Shown: positions 20,780 through 33,114 of the stretch, piece by piece
Numbering within the stretch: the stretch's first letter is position 1
How the letters are laid out: the number at the start of each line of letters is the position of its first letter
Notes under the pieces: generated by a model
Database searches by the model: none
Seen by the model: the letters and a program-made list of their open reading frames with translations, nothing else
What the model was told of the DNA's origin: nothing
Assembly: GCA_037013495.1 (NCBI GenBank)
Contig: CM072804.1
Location: forward strand, 34,388,501 to 34,452,500
Reading direction: 5' to 3'
From: Hippophae tibetana
Lineage: Eukaryota; Streptophyta; Magnoliopsida; Rosales; Elaeagnaceae
DNA: 64,000 nt
Position numbers and translations under genes: made by a program

Positions 20780-23611
20780 TTGTTTCATCTCTCAAATCCA
20801 TGGAGGATAATTCTACCTAGGGTTGAGAAAAATCGACATCAATATATGACATCATTTGTGGAAAAAATATGTTCGACTTGGTTGAAAAGATCAGAAATTA
20901 TAGGACTTTTTAGATTTTTTCCAATTTCTCCATATGGAAAAAATTCACATAGGTCTTTGAAAAGAGATCGAGGAGCGAAAACTTTTCCAAGGGATGGCCT
21001 TATATTCATATGGTTCAACATTATCACCAACTTGACTCTCCGAACTTGTAAGAGAGATCATATACCAATTAACTAGCTCAATCGCTCAAACCCCTGCTAC
21101 AACTGAAGAGATCTAGCTTACCAACCAATAGGCCTTCCATCCGCCAATCCATCTGGCTCCACCACAGCTTGTCTAAAATGCAGAGTTGCATCTATAGTTG
21201 CCTATCTACAACGACCATGGTAGGTTTAGAGAAGGAGAGCCAATGAAAGTGCTCGCATGAACTAGATGGAAAACACACTTTATGCCATCTTGGAATGCCT
21301 ACTAGAGCCATAAGCTTTTGGACCAATCCTTGCCCTAGATAACATACCTACGACATCTTTTAATGCCTAGAATGGACAAGACTAGACCTGCAACCATCTG
21401 GGATTTGACTGGTAGAATGACTATCAATGATAGGACTTGAGTCCCAAGACAAGTATCGTAGCTAGGATATGACTAGCCAAGACGTGCCACCTAAGCCAAG
21501 TGTTATTAGCTAGGACATGGTTGGCCAAGAGGTGCAATATAGGCCAAAAATCACTGGCTAGGACTTAAATGACCAAGAAGTTCCACCTAAGATAGGTGTC
21601 ATTGACTAGGAGATGTTTTGACTAGAATCATCAACCAGGTAGACTATTACCATGCAACCTTCCACCGACCAATTTTTGACAATGTATGGCAAGTCAAGTT
21701 GCTACCACTATATAGCATGCCTTCCAATAGCATGCTTGGCCAAGAACTTGACCCCTGATAGAGGCTTTTCTCATATCTGAACCAATTGGCATCCAAATTA
21801 GAGTTCAACATGGTCTGTAGAAGACAAACAAAAATGCTAAGGACAAATTTATAAGTTTTTAGACTTTAGTTTTAAGGGAGTCAATGAGAGATCATTTTTG
21901 TGCAATCACTCGATCAACAAGATAGATATACATGCACCATGATAATCAGTAATAAATAATTATTCTATGTTTAGTACCTCCGAAAAATGAGACTTCCTTG
22001 GCTGTCAAACAAAAAATCCCAACTAGTCGACCACAACAGTGTAGCCCACAGTAGACCCCATATATAATTTTTTTCCTCATCAATTAACCCTTGGATGTAT
22101 CTTGAAATTCATGCTTCTCTTGAAAAATCTAAGAACACTACCACAAAGATCACATTTAGATCTATTATCCTCTAAAATATTTTTGCAAAAAAACACCAGA
22201 GAAGGCACATGCGCTACCGTTCATTGTTAGTCTGAGACCAAAATATTGATATATAGGAAGAGGGTCAAAATAGGTCTTCTTCCCTAACTAGACATAGAAA
22301 TTGGGTCAGGTCTGGTTCACTCACTTCCAAATGGGTTCTCGATGAGATGATTTGAAAATTATATTTTTAATATTATTCAATGTATATAAGGAGATAGGTG
22401 TACAAAAATGGATGTGTGGAGATATCGTTCACCCATCCAAGTCAATCAAATTTTTTAAAAAAGGATCATCGACCCTTCCATTCATTTTGGGCATCTAAAA
22501 CATTTTTGTGAAAAGATTACCCCTTACTTGGTCATCTTTATTTAATTGATTTTCAAAAAGAGACCAATGGTTGTTCCAAAAAGAATAAAATAAGTAATGT
22601 GCTCTAACACTCACATAGGAATCTCGAGGCTTAATTGACCATTGGTTCCTTTGATGCTCACACAACCTGCTTTAGTGGTAAAGCCCATGTCTACTCTTTC
22701 TTTCCTAAGTTGGGCTCGAATAGCTTGCAATTGAGGAGCCCAAGTGAATACTAAAACCCATCTCAACATTATGAAAATACATTCCAGGCCATCCAAAAAT
22801 GCCTTCTAGAATCATAAGCTTCTGGCATACTTTTTATCCTAGAGAATGTCCATTTGACATCTTCCAATGCCCAAAATATACAAGATCCAACTCATACCTA
22901 GATAGAGTCCAAAAAATGATGTGACCCATTGTGATGGGAATCGAGATCTAGAGCTAGCTAGATAGAGCATTCCCATAAGTACAAAGCCATCCATACTTGG
23001 ATGCTAAAGTAGCATCCCTCTAGGTATCCATCCTTCGTATGTTGGGACCACATCAAGTTTTTGATGTCCATCACAATCTATATGACCATCTCAAGGTTTG
23101 TAGATGAGAACAATTTGTCCAAGTCGACCATGTTAACCATATGGCATGAATAGATAATGAACACCCTTGAAATCATCACTTAGATAAGGTGCCGACGGTT
23201 ATCCATTTAAATATTAACCGACTTGTATGCAATAAAGGTTGAATCGAGGTTGACCCTAAGACTTAGCTATCTTAGTTGATTCCCCATTCATACTAGAAGC
23301 TATGGTTACTCCACGCTTCTACAAGTTCAAGATGCTCAACATGGGCACCTATAATGGTACTAACGATCCCTTGGATCACATAGATAACTTCAAGAGATGG
23401 AACCATTTGTCCACCTTCATATATGAAGAATACAATCCCAAAAATTATGGAATGTCTTCCTAAGTTACAAGATTTGGAATCATTTTCCATCAACCAGGAT
23501 TCTTTGTGACATATTCCAATGCCTAGAGTGCCACAGTGCCCACTCATAGACTGTATAGTTTGAACCACCGCCTATTAGGCTATCAAGTAGGATAGTATGT
23601 TATCAAGTAGG
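20780..23611 (+). mobile_element. Degenerate Ty3/gypsy remnant (fossil), left part
   Basis: The clearest piece is a gag-like reading at about 23290-23460 (FYKFKMLNMGTYNGTNDPLD, then HIDNFKRW and HLSTFIYEEY), the retrotransposon gag style of Tat/Ogre-type elements. A degenerate direct repeat of about 150 bases occurs at 21270-21420 and 22770-22925 (shared wording: ATGCCT-CTAGA-TCATAAGCTT-TGG and GACATCTT-CAATGCC). The remnant was later split by the 13.7-kb element inserted at 23612. Very broken and old. Confidence 0.5.
21449..21615. repeat. 48-bp degenerate tandem repeat
   Basis: About three and a half units of 48-49 bases with the shared core AGCTAGGA-ATG-TGGCCAAGA-GTGC. A related wording (CCAAGTATGGCTAGCTAGTA, GTGTGGTAAGCCAGG) occurs at about 37780-37860, on the far side of the large insertion, so both flanks probably belong to one older element. 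Confidence 0.55.
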
Positions 23612-25691
23612 TGATGAACGAAAACCGGCATCGCCGATTCCCGCAAATACTTTGGTTTTAATATTTATAAAACTCTCGCAAGTGCACGAATCATTTCGAA
23701 GAAAATGATAAGTATACTCCCAAGGTCGATCTAAGGAAGGAATGTATGTGGTTTTTAATTTATTATTCAAACTTTTAAAAACGAAATTAAATCCTAAACA
23801 TCCTGTCACGATAGTTTGGTTTTTGTGTTCCTAATCTAATAACATAAAATAAACATATATACAGATTAATTAAATATAGTCTAATAACATAAAAATAAAC
23901 ATAGATACAAATTCAATAAATAATTATCTAAAAATAAACATATATACGGATTCAATAAATATTCATGCAAATTTTTATCATTTATATTAGCGGAGTATTT
24001 ATGGATATAATAACTAAATTAATTATGCTTGCTCATATTAACTAGGTTATTAAAGATATAAATTGATATTTTATTGATTCTCTCTTTTTTATATAAATAC
24101 CACCTTTGGTGGGGTTAGATATTCTTTGTTAACTAAACAAATCAATTAACACCTATGGGTGGGGTTGATAACTAATATGCTTAATTAAATTAATTCCTTT
24201 TTCTAAGAGATTGAAAATGAACCATTTAAATGCCACCTTTGGTGGGGTTAGACAATTTAAACATTATTCAAGGTGTCCAAATTAAACTTAAGAATTTAAT
24301 TATCCGAGTACTAACTTTCAAGTTTTAAAACCACTATTGAAAACATGTTGTCAATACATTTTCACATAATAATTCTTATAAAAACTTTTGAAATAGAGTT
24401 TCACTCTAACTACCGGGCGATTGTACCAACAAATAAAAGAGCACTACTCTAAATTAGACCGGATAACTAAACCTTAAAATCTAATTTTCGGGTTTAAGTT
24501 TGTAATGAAAAATAATATATTTCTCTCTAACATTCTTAATATAAAATCTTGAATAAAAACAAAATCAATTCATTTTAAAGATTTTTACCTATTTAATATT
24601 TCGCAAGCATAACAACGTCGTTATTACATCATTTTTACTAAACAGCTAGCATAGTTAAATTTAACCACAGACAAGTTGAATATAACATGTAAGAATAAAG
24701 CATAAAAATAACTGTAAAGAAAATAAAATCCTTACAGAAATTCGACGCTATTTCCGTTGCTAGAAAACCTCCGAGCGGAATTTGCACTTCCATATATTGA
24801 ATCAAAAATCTAAATTATTACAAAAACATTACAAGTTCCTCTCAAAAAGAGAAGAACACTAAACCTAAGAGAATTGAACTAAAAACTAAGAGAAAAACTA
24901 AGAAAAGCTTAGAAACTTAGAAAGAAACTAAGAGAAACTAAAAACTAAGAAATGAGAGAAAGAAAGGAGAGAGAAGTGAGTTTTGAAGGTGTGATTTGAA
25001 GTGAAGGGAAGGGGGGTATTTATAGGTGAGGATGGAGAGAAAAAATGAGTAAAAAAATGTTAAAAAAATATTAAAAAATGTAAAAACGCGTATTGGAATT
25101 GCTGATGTCATCAATGACGTCAGCATGACGTCACAGGGGCGGCTGCACGTGAAAAATGGGGCGAAAACACGTTGGGCGCGCGGAGGGGGGCTGCTGGGGC
25201 GCTGCGCGCGCGCGCTGGGGCTGTCGCTTCGCGCAGCTCGGCGCGCGTGAACAGTGCCAGCGCGCGTGAACAGTGCCAGCGCGCGCGGGCGCGCGCGGAA
25301 TGGGGCGCTGGGGCGCGCGCGGCTGGGCGCTGGGGCGCGTGCAGCTGGGCGCTGGGGCACTGGGCTGCGCGCACGGCTGGGCTGCGGCGCGCAATTTCCG
25401 TCTTTTTGACATTTTTGACCTTTTCGACCCATTTCGTCCGATTTTTCCATGTTTGTTGACCTTTTCTCACTTATTTGTTGATATATTTGTGATGTATTGC
25501 TTCAAATATTCCTCTTTGAGTCTTTACATTGCGTTTTTAAGCCAAAATACCTGAAAAACAATAAAAATACCCGTGATTCCGAAAAAGACAAATTTATATA
25601 AATATATGATAAAACATATAAATATATGTATTTTTAATCAATTAAGGTACATAAAATCATGGTTATTTTAGTGCTTTTTGAGCACTCATCA
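23612..25691 (-). repeat. 3' LTR of the young Athila-type element
   Basis: 2080 bases, nearly identical to the 5' LTR including TATA box (25025-25017) and TGA(C/T)GTCA motifs (25103-25133). The main difference is inside the GC-rich block, where this copy has a 20-base segment (GCGCGTGAACAGTGCCAGC core) twice in tandem and the other copy has a different insertion. Confidence 0.93.
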
Positions 25692-27530
25692 CAACCCCCA
25701 ACCAGCTTCTTGCTAGTCTCTTAGCAAGAGAAGCGATAAAAGCTAAAAATTAAACTATCCTAAATCACTTTCGTGGATTGAAACGGTTGCATTTAGCCTA
25801 TGCAACAAGCCGTTAAACCCCTAGGTTGCCCTAGTGGACGAGTTTGAGTCTCGTGAGGGTTTTCAGTAATGATACCCATAAACATTGAACTAAATGTAAA
25901 AAGAAAAACAATTAAAACAAAAATTAAAATTACAACACAATCAAAAATTATTTTAAAAAGAAAACAACATATCACAAAAATATCTCATACTTTTTAATCT
26001 CTTTTAAGATCATAATTGAAATCTCAAGCATAAGTTATTTTAATCTCTTTAAACAATCATGATTTTATTATAATAATTAGTCGAAAATCATTTTCATATT
26101 TCATTTCAAAAATGTATCAATTTAATTTTACCCAATTTCAGTGTCATGAATCAGTATTCGCTTCGACTCTATTCCTCACAAGTCAATACTCTCAAAGCAC
26201 TGAATCCTATGGGTTCAAACACTCATACTAATTTATATGCGAAAGAGTTGATGTATAGAAATGAACTAATATGTTCGCATATGTATAAAGAATAAAGGCT
26301 CAAAGTGTTATTTTAACATTGATCTCATGAAAGGAATCGAATGTATAAATTATAAAGATATCATATACAAAAATTATTTTCATGCATAAATCAAACTCAT
26401 TAAGAAAGAATTTCAAGATATATGCTTTTACAAATGAAGAAATTGCAATGACTTTTTAGGGAATTACTTCCTATATCTTTCTTTTGTAATTAGCCTTTAC
26501 TCACAACTTTGTAGGCAATGTGGGTCATAGTATGTAGATGATACTATTTTTTATCTCTCTATTTTTTTTTTCTGTAGATATTTTTCAATATATGTATTTT
26601 TTTAGAGAGTCAACCCATGTACAGATTGTACATTTTTTTAGATTTTGGTGAGTGGTTAATTTTGTGTCTTTTCTGTTTGATCTCGGTTTAGGTAACCCCA
26701 GATATGTCTTTTTGTTTTTGTAGCAGTCATGCATGAATGAGATATAAGCATATACTATCAATTTCTACTCAAATCGTTTAATCTAAACAAAAAATAATAA
26801 TAAAAAAATATATGATACTCTATTAAGATGAAAAAAATTCATACATTCAATGCTAATACCTATAGAGATCATCTAAACTTTTTGAATAAATAAGAAATGT
26901 GTTTGGAGTAGAAAAAATATATATTTCACTCTGAATAAAAGAAATTAGGCTCAAATTATATCTCACAAGGGTAGTCTCCACTAAAACAAAATTCATAAAT
27001 ACCGATTTTGGGTTTAATCTAATTTCCACATTTTATCAAGAAATACTAGTTATGACAAAAACTAACTAATTATCAAAAATAATTACACAATATTTCATGA
27101 TATGTTTTCAAAAATTAATCTAACAGTACCAAAGACTTAACTATTTACTTAAATTTGATTTAAAGAAATGATAAATTTTTGTGAGAATTTTTTTATTTTT
27201 TTATTTTTATATATATAGCATGGTAACTTTTCACCACCCCCAACCTAGAACTTACATTGTCCTCAATGTAACAACTGCAAATTAAAGATAAAGAGAAAAG
27301 AGGAGAAAGATTACCTATTTCTTGAGAATGTGTAAGTAGTAATGAAGAAATGCAGGTGCATCCATCATATTCATCATTAAAGTGTATACAGACAGATCGC
27401 TGTGAACTTCTAACATCTCAACAAATATTTTAGTTTTAACAAATTTAAAAATTATTCACATACAAGTAAACTAAAATAAACAATAAAATTAAGTAAATAA
27501 AACAAATAACAATAAAAAAATTACCTAACA
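25692..27530 (-). other. Polypurine tract and 1.8-kb noncoding 3' region
   Basis: Directly inside the 3' LTR the minus strand reads GGTTGGGGGTTG (25703-25692), the plus-strand primer. Further in is a hairpin ATGTACA-GAT-TGTACAT (26617-26633), kept exactly at 41734-41750 in the older relative. No ORF above about 60 codons is credible here, so there is no envelope-like gene. Confidence 0.65.
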
Positions 27531-27532
27531 TG

Positions 27533-27580
27533 ATGGGTTACCTCCCATCCAGCGCTTAGTTTAACGTCTTAGCAAGACGT
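27533..27580 (-). other. Conserved double hairpin after pol
   Basis: ATGGG-TTACCT-CCCAT (27533-27548) and ACGTCTT-AGC-AAGACGT (27564-27580), just beyond the gag-pol stop. The same pair recurs after the upstream gag (32999-33014 and 33032-33048) and in the older relative (42698-42713 and 42729-42745), with stems kept while loops vary. From memory, similar hairpins occur in cereal Athila-like elements; I could not verify this. Confidence 0.65.
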
Positions 27581-27592
27581 ATCTTTTTGGTT

Positions 27593-30500
27593 CTAAGGGT
27601 TACTCAGCCAAATGCAATCCATTTCAGCAATGTTGTTCGGTTCTTCCACATAAGGCTTGACACGATGGCCATTAACTTTGAACGTTTTTTGTGTCTTGGA
27701 GTCCAATAGTTCTACCACTCCATGTTCAGATACCTGAACTATTTTGAATGGTCCATCCCATCTTGATCTTAGCTTTCCTGGAAACAATCTCAAACGAGAG
27801 TTAAATAAAAGAACTTTCATTCCAGGGTGAAAAGTTTTAGGAACTAGCCTCTTGTCATGATAGCGCTTAGTACGCTCCTTGTATAATTTGGCATTCTCAT
27901 AGGCTTCATTCCTAATTTCTTCCAACTCATGAAGCTGGAGTACTCGTTTTTCACCTGCTTTATCTAAATCCATGTTTAGCTCTTTAATTGCCCAATAAGC
28001 CTTGTGTTCAAGTTCAACTGGAAGGTGGCACGCTTTCCCAAAGATTAACCGGTAAGGGCTCATCCCAATAGGTGTTTTGTAAGCGGTGCGGTATGCCCAT
28101 AAGGCATCATTTAACTTAAATGCCCAATCCTTCCTTGAAGGACGCACAGTGCGTTCCAGTATTCCCTTAATTTGCCTATTACTTACTTCCACTAAACCGG
28201 AAGTTTGAGGATGATATGGAGTAGCTACCTTATGTGTGATGTTGTACTTGTTTAGTACTCCATCAAAGAGTTTGTTACAAAAATGGCTACCTCCATCACT
28301 TATTATAGCTCTAGGCGTTCCGAACCTACTGAATATGAAATCTTTCAAGAATTTCACAACAACATTAGCATCATTGGTTTTGGTGGGTATAGCTTCTACC
28401 CACTTGGACACATAATCCACAGCAACCAAAATGTATTGAAAACCATTAGATGGGGGAAAAGGACCCATAAAGTCAATCCCCCATACATCAAAGAGTTCAA
28501 CAACTAAATTAGATGTCAAAGGCATTTCATCTCTTTTGCTTATGTTTCCTGTTCTTTGACATCTATCACATTGTGCACAAAACATATGAGCATCTTTAAA
28601 AAGAGTGGGCCAAAAGAATCCAGACTGTAATATCTTACGGGCTGTCTTTTCTCCTCCAAAATGACCCCCACAATGAAGTTCATGACAAAAAGTCAGAATG
28701 CTCTTATGTTCTTCTTCAGGTACACATCTCCGGATGACTTGATCTTGACCAATCTTGTATAAATAAGGGTCATCCCAGAAATAGTCCTTAATAGTTTTAA
28801 AAAAACTTTTCTTCTCCTGATATGAAGTGTTAGGTCGCAAAACACCAGTGGCAAGATAGTTTACAATATCAGCGTACCATGGGTTCGGACCTATGAAAAA
28901 TAACTGTTCATCAGGAAAGGTTTCAACTATATCGTCATTACTCTCATCTTTAAGAGAATTAAAGTCAGAAATCAACCTAGACAAATGGTCAGCTACTAAG
29001 TTTTCACTGCCTTTCTTATCCTTGATTTCTAGGTCAAATTCTTGTAAGAGTAAGACCCACCTGATTAATCTTGGCTTGGCATTTGGTTTACTTAATAGGT
29101 ATCTTAAAGCAGCATGATCAGAATGCACAATCACTTTAGATCCTACTAAATAAGACCGAAATTTGTCTAAAGAGAATACTATAGCCAAGAATTCCTTTTC
29201 AGTGGTGGTGTAATTCATCTGGGCATCATTGAGTGTTTTGCTAGCATAGTAGATGACATGTAAACGCTTATCCACTCTTTGTCCCAGGACTGCTCCTATT
29301 GCATAATCAGAAGCATCACACATTATTTCAAAGGGTAAAGACCAGTTTGGTGCCATTATAACAGGGGTAGATGTGAGTTTATCTTTCAAGGTATTAAAGG
29401 AAGTAAGGCAGTCATTGTTGAAATCAAAATCAGCATCTTTGGATAGCAAGTTACATAATGGACGACTTATTTTAGAGAAATCTTTAATAAATCGTCTGTA
29501 GAATCCTGCATGTCCCAAGAAGCTTCTTATCCCCTTCACAGATGTAGGGGGAGGTAGTTTGGATATCAATTCAACTTTTGCCTTATCAACTTCAATACCC
29601 TTGTTTGAAATTATATGTCCTAAAACTATCCCTTGTTGAACCATAAAATGACTTTTCTCCCAACTAAGGGTTAGATTGCATTCAATGCATCTTTCTAAAA
29701 CCAAAGTCAATTTATGTAAGCAATCATCAAATGAGTTCCCAAAGACAGAGAAATCGTCCATGAAAATCTCAATGAATTTTTCCACCATGTCCGAGAAAAT
29801 GGATATCATGCATCTCTGGAACGTGGCAGGGGCATTGCATAACCCAAATGGCATTCTGCGAAAAGCAAATGTCCCAAAAGGACATGTAAATGTGGTCTTT
29901 TCCTGATCTTCTGGTGCTATGGGTACTTGATAATATCCAGACAGTCCATCCAAAAAACAGTAAAATTCGTGCCCAGCTAATCTTTCCAACATTTGATCAA
30001 TGAATGGAAGAGGAAAGTGATCCTTTTTCGTATATAAATTTAGTTTCCTAAAATCTATACACATTCTCCATCCAGTGATTATTCTAGTGGGCACTAATTC
30101 ACTTTTGTCATTCTTAACAACTGTTATCCCAGATTTCTTTGGTACCACATGCACTGGACTAACCCACTTACTATCTGCAATAGGGTAGATAATCCCTTCT
30201 TCTAATAATTTAAGAATTTCCTTCTTAACTACCTCTTGCATGTTTGGGTTTAGTCTTCTTTGGGCCTCTCGTACAGGTTTAGCACCGTCCTCCAAGTTGA
30301 TCTTGTGCATACACATTGTTGGACTAATGCCTCTTATATCCCCTATACTCCAACCTATAGATTTCTTAAACTGTTTAAGCACTTTGATGAGTTCCTTTTC
30401 TTGTGGTTTGGTCAAGGTTGAAGAAATTATCACTGGATAAGTTTCCCCTTCTCCCAAAAACACATATTTTAAGTGCTCAGGTAAGTCTTTGAGTTCAAGT

Positions 30501-32764
30501 TCAGGGGGATTGGCCTCTTTAATAGATGAAGAACTGGGTAGATTTAAAAGTGTACTAGATTTTGTCATCACTTCATTATTGTCTAGTTGTTCAAGGTACC
30601 CCTTTATTTCCTCATCTAAATCTTCTTCAACCTTTTCAAGTGTAAGAACGGTTTCAAGCTTGTCCTCTATTCTGGTTCGGAAAAAGGTGTTTTGGACAAG
30701 ATTATCCAAAGGATCAACATCGAATATTTCATCAATGGCAGAAATAGAAGGGAAAGGTGAAGAATCAAAAACTTTAAAATGAACAGTCTCTCCTAAGACT
30801 GTCATTCTCAAATTTCCATCTTGGACATCAATAATAGTTTTAGTAGTTGCCATAAATGGTCTACCAAGCAATATTGTGTGCTCTCTGTCCAATGCTGGAT
30901 TTTCTTGCATATCCAGAACCACAAAGTCAACAGGTATTATCAGTTTGTCTACCTGTACCAAAACATCCTCAACTATTCCCTCTGGATATTTAAGAGATCT
31001 ATCTGCAAGTTGAAGGGACATAGTTGTGGGTTTTAAATCCCCTAGATTGAGTTGTAAGAATATAGAGTAGGGCATCAAATTTATACTAGCACCTAAATCA
31101 AGCATTGCTTTAGCAACCTTCCTATCCCCCATAGTTATGTTTATAATAAAACTTCCAGGGTCTTTCAACTTAGGGGGTAGTTTGTGCTGAAGTACAGCGC
31201 TAGAAATTTCTGATACTACTACTCGTTCATTCAGTTCATACCTCCTTTTCTTAGTGTTCAACTCTTTGAAAAATTTGGCATATGAGGGCACATTCATGAT
31301 CACTTCTAATAATGGTAAATTGATATTTACTTTAGAGAGCATATTAAAAAGATCAGTGAATTGCTTATCTTGTTTGGATTCTTTCAACCGGTGGGGAAAA
31401 GGAACTTGTATCTGGTGTGGTTCTGTTGTCTTTTGAATTTTGGGGGTGTCAGATGACCCCCCAATGAGTTTTTCAGAAGGCTTGTTAAGTTTAACACTTG
31501 TTTCTCCTTTTTGCAAGATTAGAGTATCGCCTTCTTTGTTACCTAAACTACAAGGTAGATTGTTAGAGATTTCAGGTAAACTGGTATTGACTACCTTACC
31601 ACTTCGAAGGGTTCTAACATCCTTTGCTTGTTCTGGTTGACTGGGCAACTTTCCTGGTTCTTTCTTTTGCATTTGTTCAGCCAGTTGCCCAACTTTAGAT
31701 TCAATCCTTTTAACCGAAGCCTCCATGGTGTTCAACCTTTGATTAGTCATCAATTGGTTGTTACGACTAACTTGAATAAAAGCATTCAAGCTATCTTCTA
31801 AGGTTGGTTTAAAAGATTGGCTTGGTGGGTAAGGGTGGTTGTTATCCGACCTTAGTGTTGGATATTGGGTGTAGGCTGGGTGATTATAGGTGTTTGGATG
31901 ATACCTTTGAAAAGATTGGACTTCCTCTATGGCATCGACACTAGAATCACAAGTATTTGAACAATTATAAGTACCATGCCCAATTGAACAACACACTTCA
32001 CATACCTCTTGATTTGAAATTTGGTGGGAAGTGAGGAATTTCACTTGTTTAGTCAATTCAGCAAGTTGCAAGGTTATCTCATTATCAGAGCCGACTTCAT
32101 TGACCTTTGCTTTCCTCCTACCACCTCTTTGTTGGGAATTAGAACCCAACAGCTCATAAAGATTATAGGTTTCCTCTGCGGTCTTTTCTCCTACAGCACC
32201 TCCAGCAGCATTATCAACCATGTATTGACTCTGTAGTGTCAATCCATCATAAAAGAATTGGTTTTGTAGCTGTAAGGGAAAGCTATGATTTTGACATTGC
32301 ATGAAAAGGAGTTTGAATCGTTCCCAAGCTTCATGAAAGGGCTCTTCATTCATTTGAGAAAATGTTGCTATCTTTGTTCTTAGATCAACAGTCTTTTGAT
32401 GGGAATAGAACCTACCCATGAAAATTTCATAGACTGCCTCCCAAGTTTTAAGAGAACCTGACTGTAGAGTAATGAACCATGACCAAGCTTTATCTTTGAG
32501 AGTGTAAGGAAAACACCTCATCCTAAGTTGATCTTCATTAATTGCATGTAGTGGAAAGGTTTGGACAATAGCATAGAATTCTCGAATGAAATTTAAAGGG
32601 TCTTCATTAGGGATACCGTAAAAGGAAGGCAACAAAGAATAATGAATCTTTTTCAATTCATAATTCCTTGCAGCCTCTTGTAATTGGATACCGGAAGTTA
32701 CATTGCCAATGATTGGCATTGTATATTCTTTCATCTTTTTCCGCCTATCTTCAGCATCTCCCAT
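27593..32764 (-). CDS. Gag-Pol polyprotein of the Athila-type element
   Basis: 1723 codons, looks whole, start [14 protein letters not shown]. Order by approximate residue: gag domain 10-230; Cys/His segment [14 protein letters not shown] near 260; coiled coil near 345-375; TLRSGK motif near 390; aspartic protease with [13 protein letters not shown] near 555; reverse transcriptase 830-1080 with [11 protein letters not shown] and the FMDDFSVFG catalytic motif near 1000; RNase H from about 1145 ([16 protein letters not shown]); integrase zinc finger ([13 protein letters not shown]...CAQCDRC) near 1360; integrase core with WGIDFMGPF (about 1430), ISDGGSHF (about 1490) and the E in [12 protein letters not shown] (about 1520); GPF-type C-terminal region near 1670. 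No chromodomain. Wording and primer site place it in the Athila lineage. Confidence 0.95.
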   Translation of the reverse strand: MGDAEDRRKKMKEYTMPIIGNVTSGIQLQEAARNYELKKIHYSLLPSFYGIPNEDPLNFIREFYAIVQTFPLHAINEDQLRMRCFPYTLKDKAWSWFITLQSGSLKTWEAVYEIFMGRFYSHQKTVDLRTKIATFSQMNEEPFHEAWERFKLLFMQCQNHSFPLQLQNQFFYDGLTLQSQYMVDNAAGGAVGEKTAEETYNLYELLGSNSQQRGGRRKAKVNEVGSDNEITLQLAELTKQVKFLTSHQISNQEVCEVCCSIGHGTYNCSNTCDSSVDAIEEVQSFQRYHPNTYNHPAYTQYPTLRSDNNHPYPPSQSFKPTLEDSLNAFIQVSRNNQLMTNQRLNTMEASVKRIESKVGQLAEQMQKKEPGKLPSQPEQAKDVRTLRSGKVVNTSLPEISNNLPCSLGNKEGDTLILQKGETSVKLNKPSEKLIGGSSDTPKIQKTTEPHQIQVPFPHRLKESKQDKQFTDLFNMLSKVNINLPLLEVIMNVPSYAKFFKELNTKKRRYELNERVVVSEISSAVLQHKLPPKLKDPGSFIINITMGDRKVAKAMLDLGASINLMPYSIFLQLNLGDLKPTTMSLQLADRSLKYPEGIVEDVLVQVDKLIIPVDFVVLDMQENPALDREHTILLGRPFMATTKTIIDVQDGNLRMTVLGETVHFKVFDSSPFPSISAIDEIFDVDPLDNLVQNTFFRTRIEDKLETVLTLEKVEEDLDEEIKGYLEQLDNNEVMTKSSTLLNLPSSSSIKEANPPELELKDLPEHLKYVFLGEGETYPVIISSTLTKPQEKELIKVLKQFKKSIGWSIGDIRGISPTMCMHKINLEDGAKPVREAQRRLNPNMQEVVKKEILKLLEEGIIYPIADSKWVSPVHVVPKKSGITVVKNDKSELVPTRIITGWRMCIDFRKLNLYTKKDHFPLPFIDQMLERLAGHEFYCFLDGLSGYYQVPIAPEDQEKTTFTCPFGTFAFRRMPFGLCNAPATFQRCMISIFSDMVEKFIEIFMDDFSVFGNSFDDCLHKLTLVLERCIECNLTLSWEKSHFMVQQGIVLGHIISNKGIEVDKAKVELISKLPPPTSVKGIRSFLGHAGFYRRFIKDFSKISRPLCNLLSKDADFDFNNDCLTSFNTLKDKLTSTPVIMAPNWSLPFEIMCDASDYAIGAVLGQRVDKRLHVIYYASKTLNDAQMNYTTTEKEFLAIVFSLDKFRSYLVGSKVIVHSDHAALRYLLSKPNAKPRLIRWVLLLQEFDLEIKDKKGSENLVADHLSRLISDFNSLKDESNDDIVETFPDEQLFFIGPNPWYADIVNYLATGVLRPNTSYQEKKSFFKTIKDYFWDDPYLYKIGQDQVIRRCVPEEEHKSILTFCHELHCGGHFGGEKTARKILQSGFFWPTLFKDAHMFCAQCDRCQRTGNISKRDEMPLTSNLVVELFDVWGIDFMGPFPPSNGFQYILVAVDYVSKWVEAIPTKTNDANVVVKFLKDFIFSRFGTPRAIISDGGSHFCNKLFDGVLNKYNITHKVATPYHPQTSGLVEVSNRQIKGILERTVRPSRKDWAFKLNDALWAYRTAYKTPIGMSPYRLIFGKACHLPVELEHKAYWAIKELNMDLDKAGEKRVLQLHELEEIRNEAYENAKLYKERTKRYHDKRLVPKTFHPGMKVLLFNSRLRLFPGKLRSRWDGPFKIVQVSEHGVVELLDSKTQKTFKVNGHRVKPYVEEPNNIAEMDCIWLSNP

Positions 32765-33114
32765 GGTTGTTTGTAGTTGAAAATGATCCTCCTCCTATTG
32801 TGTATCAACATTTTGCTTTTAGTAGATATCTCTAAGAAATATTTATAACTTGATAAAACGTAAAAGCAAAAAGTGCAAGGAACCTAATTTTTTTTTTTTT
32901 TTAAATTTAAGTGAATAGACAGAATTTTTTGAAACAAACGAATTTTATTTCATCTGAATTTTTATTACACGCAAACTAAAACAAAGGAAAATACAATAAT
33001 GGGTGACCTCCCATACAGGACTAAAATTTATCGTCTTCTAGTAAGACGTTGCTTGGAGATTGCAGAATGAAAAACTCAATGTCTCCTCTTCATTGAATTC
33101 ATTTAAGTATCAAA
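32765..33114 (-). other. Spacer between the two gag ORFs with conserved double hairpin
   Basis: 350 bases, noncoding. It carries ATGGG-TGACCT-CCCAT (32999-33014) and CGTCTT-CTAGT-AAGACG (33032-33048), the same two hairpins that follow pol. This suggests that the upstream gag unit came with a complete 3' tail of its own. Confidence 0.6.

Noticed and set aside
20780-21076. 98-codon ORF starting MFHLSNPWRI
   Set aside because: No recognisable domain and an overlapping antisense ORF of similar length, inside old retroelement debris.
25120-25554. Several overlapping 90-170-codon ORFs in four frames, rich in Ala, Arg and Pro
   Set aside because: They all cross the CpG-rich LTR block and recur at 36595-37202 in the other LTR. 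Absence of stops follows from GC content, not from selection.
25692-27592. Search for an envelope-like gene between pol and 3' LTR
   Set aside because: No ORF of useful length, signal peptide or membrane segment is visible on the coding strand.
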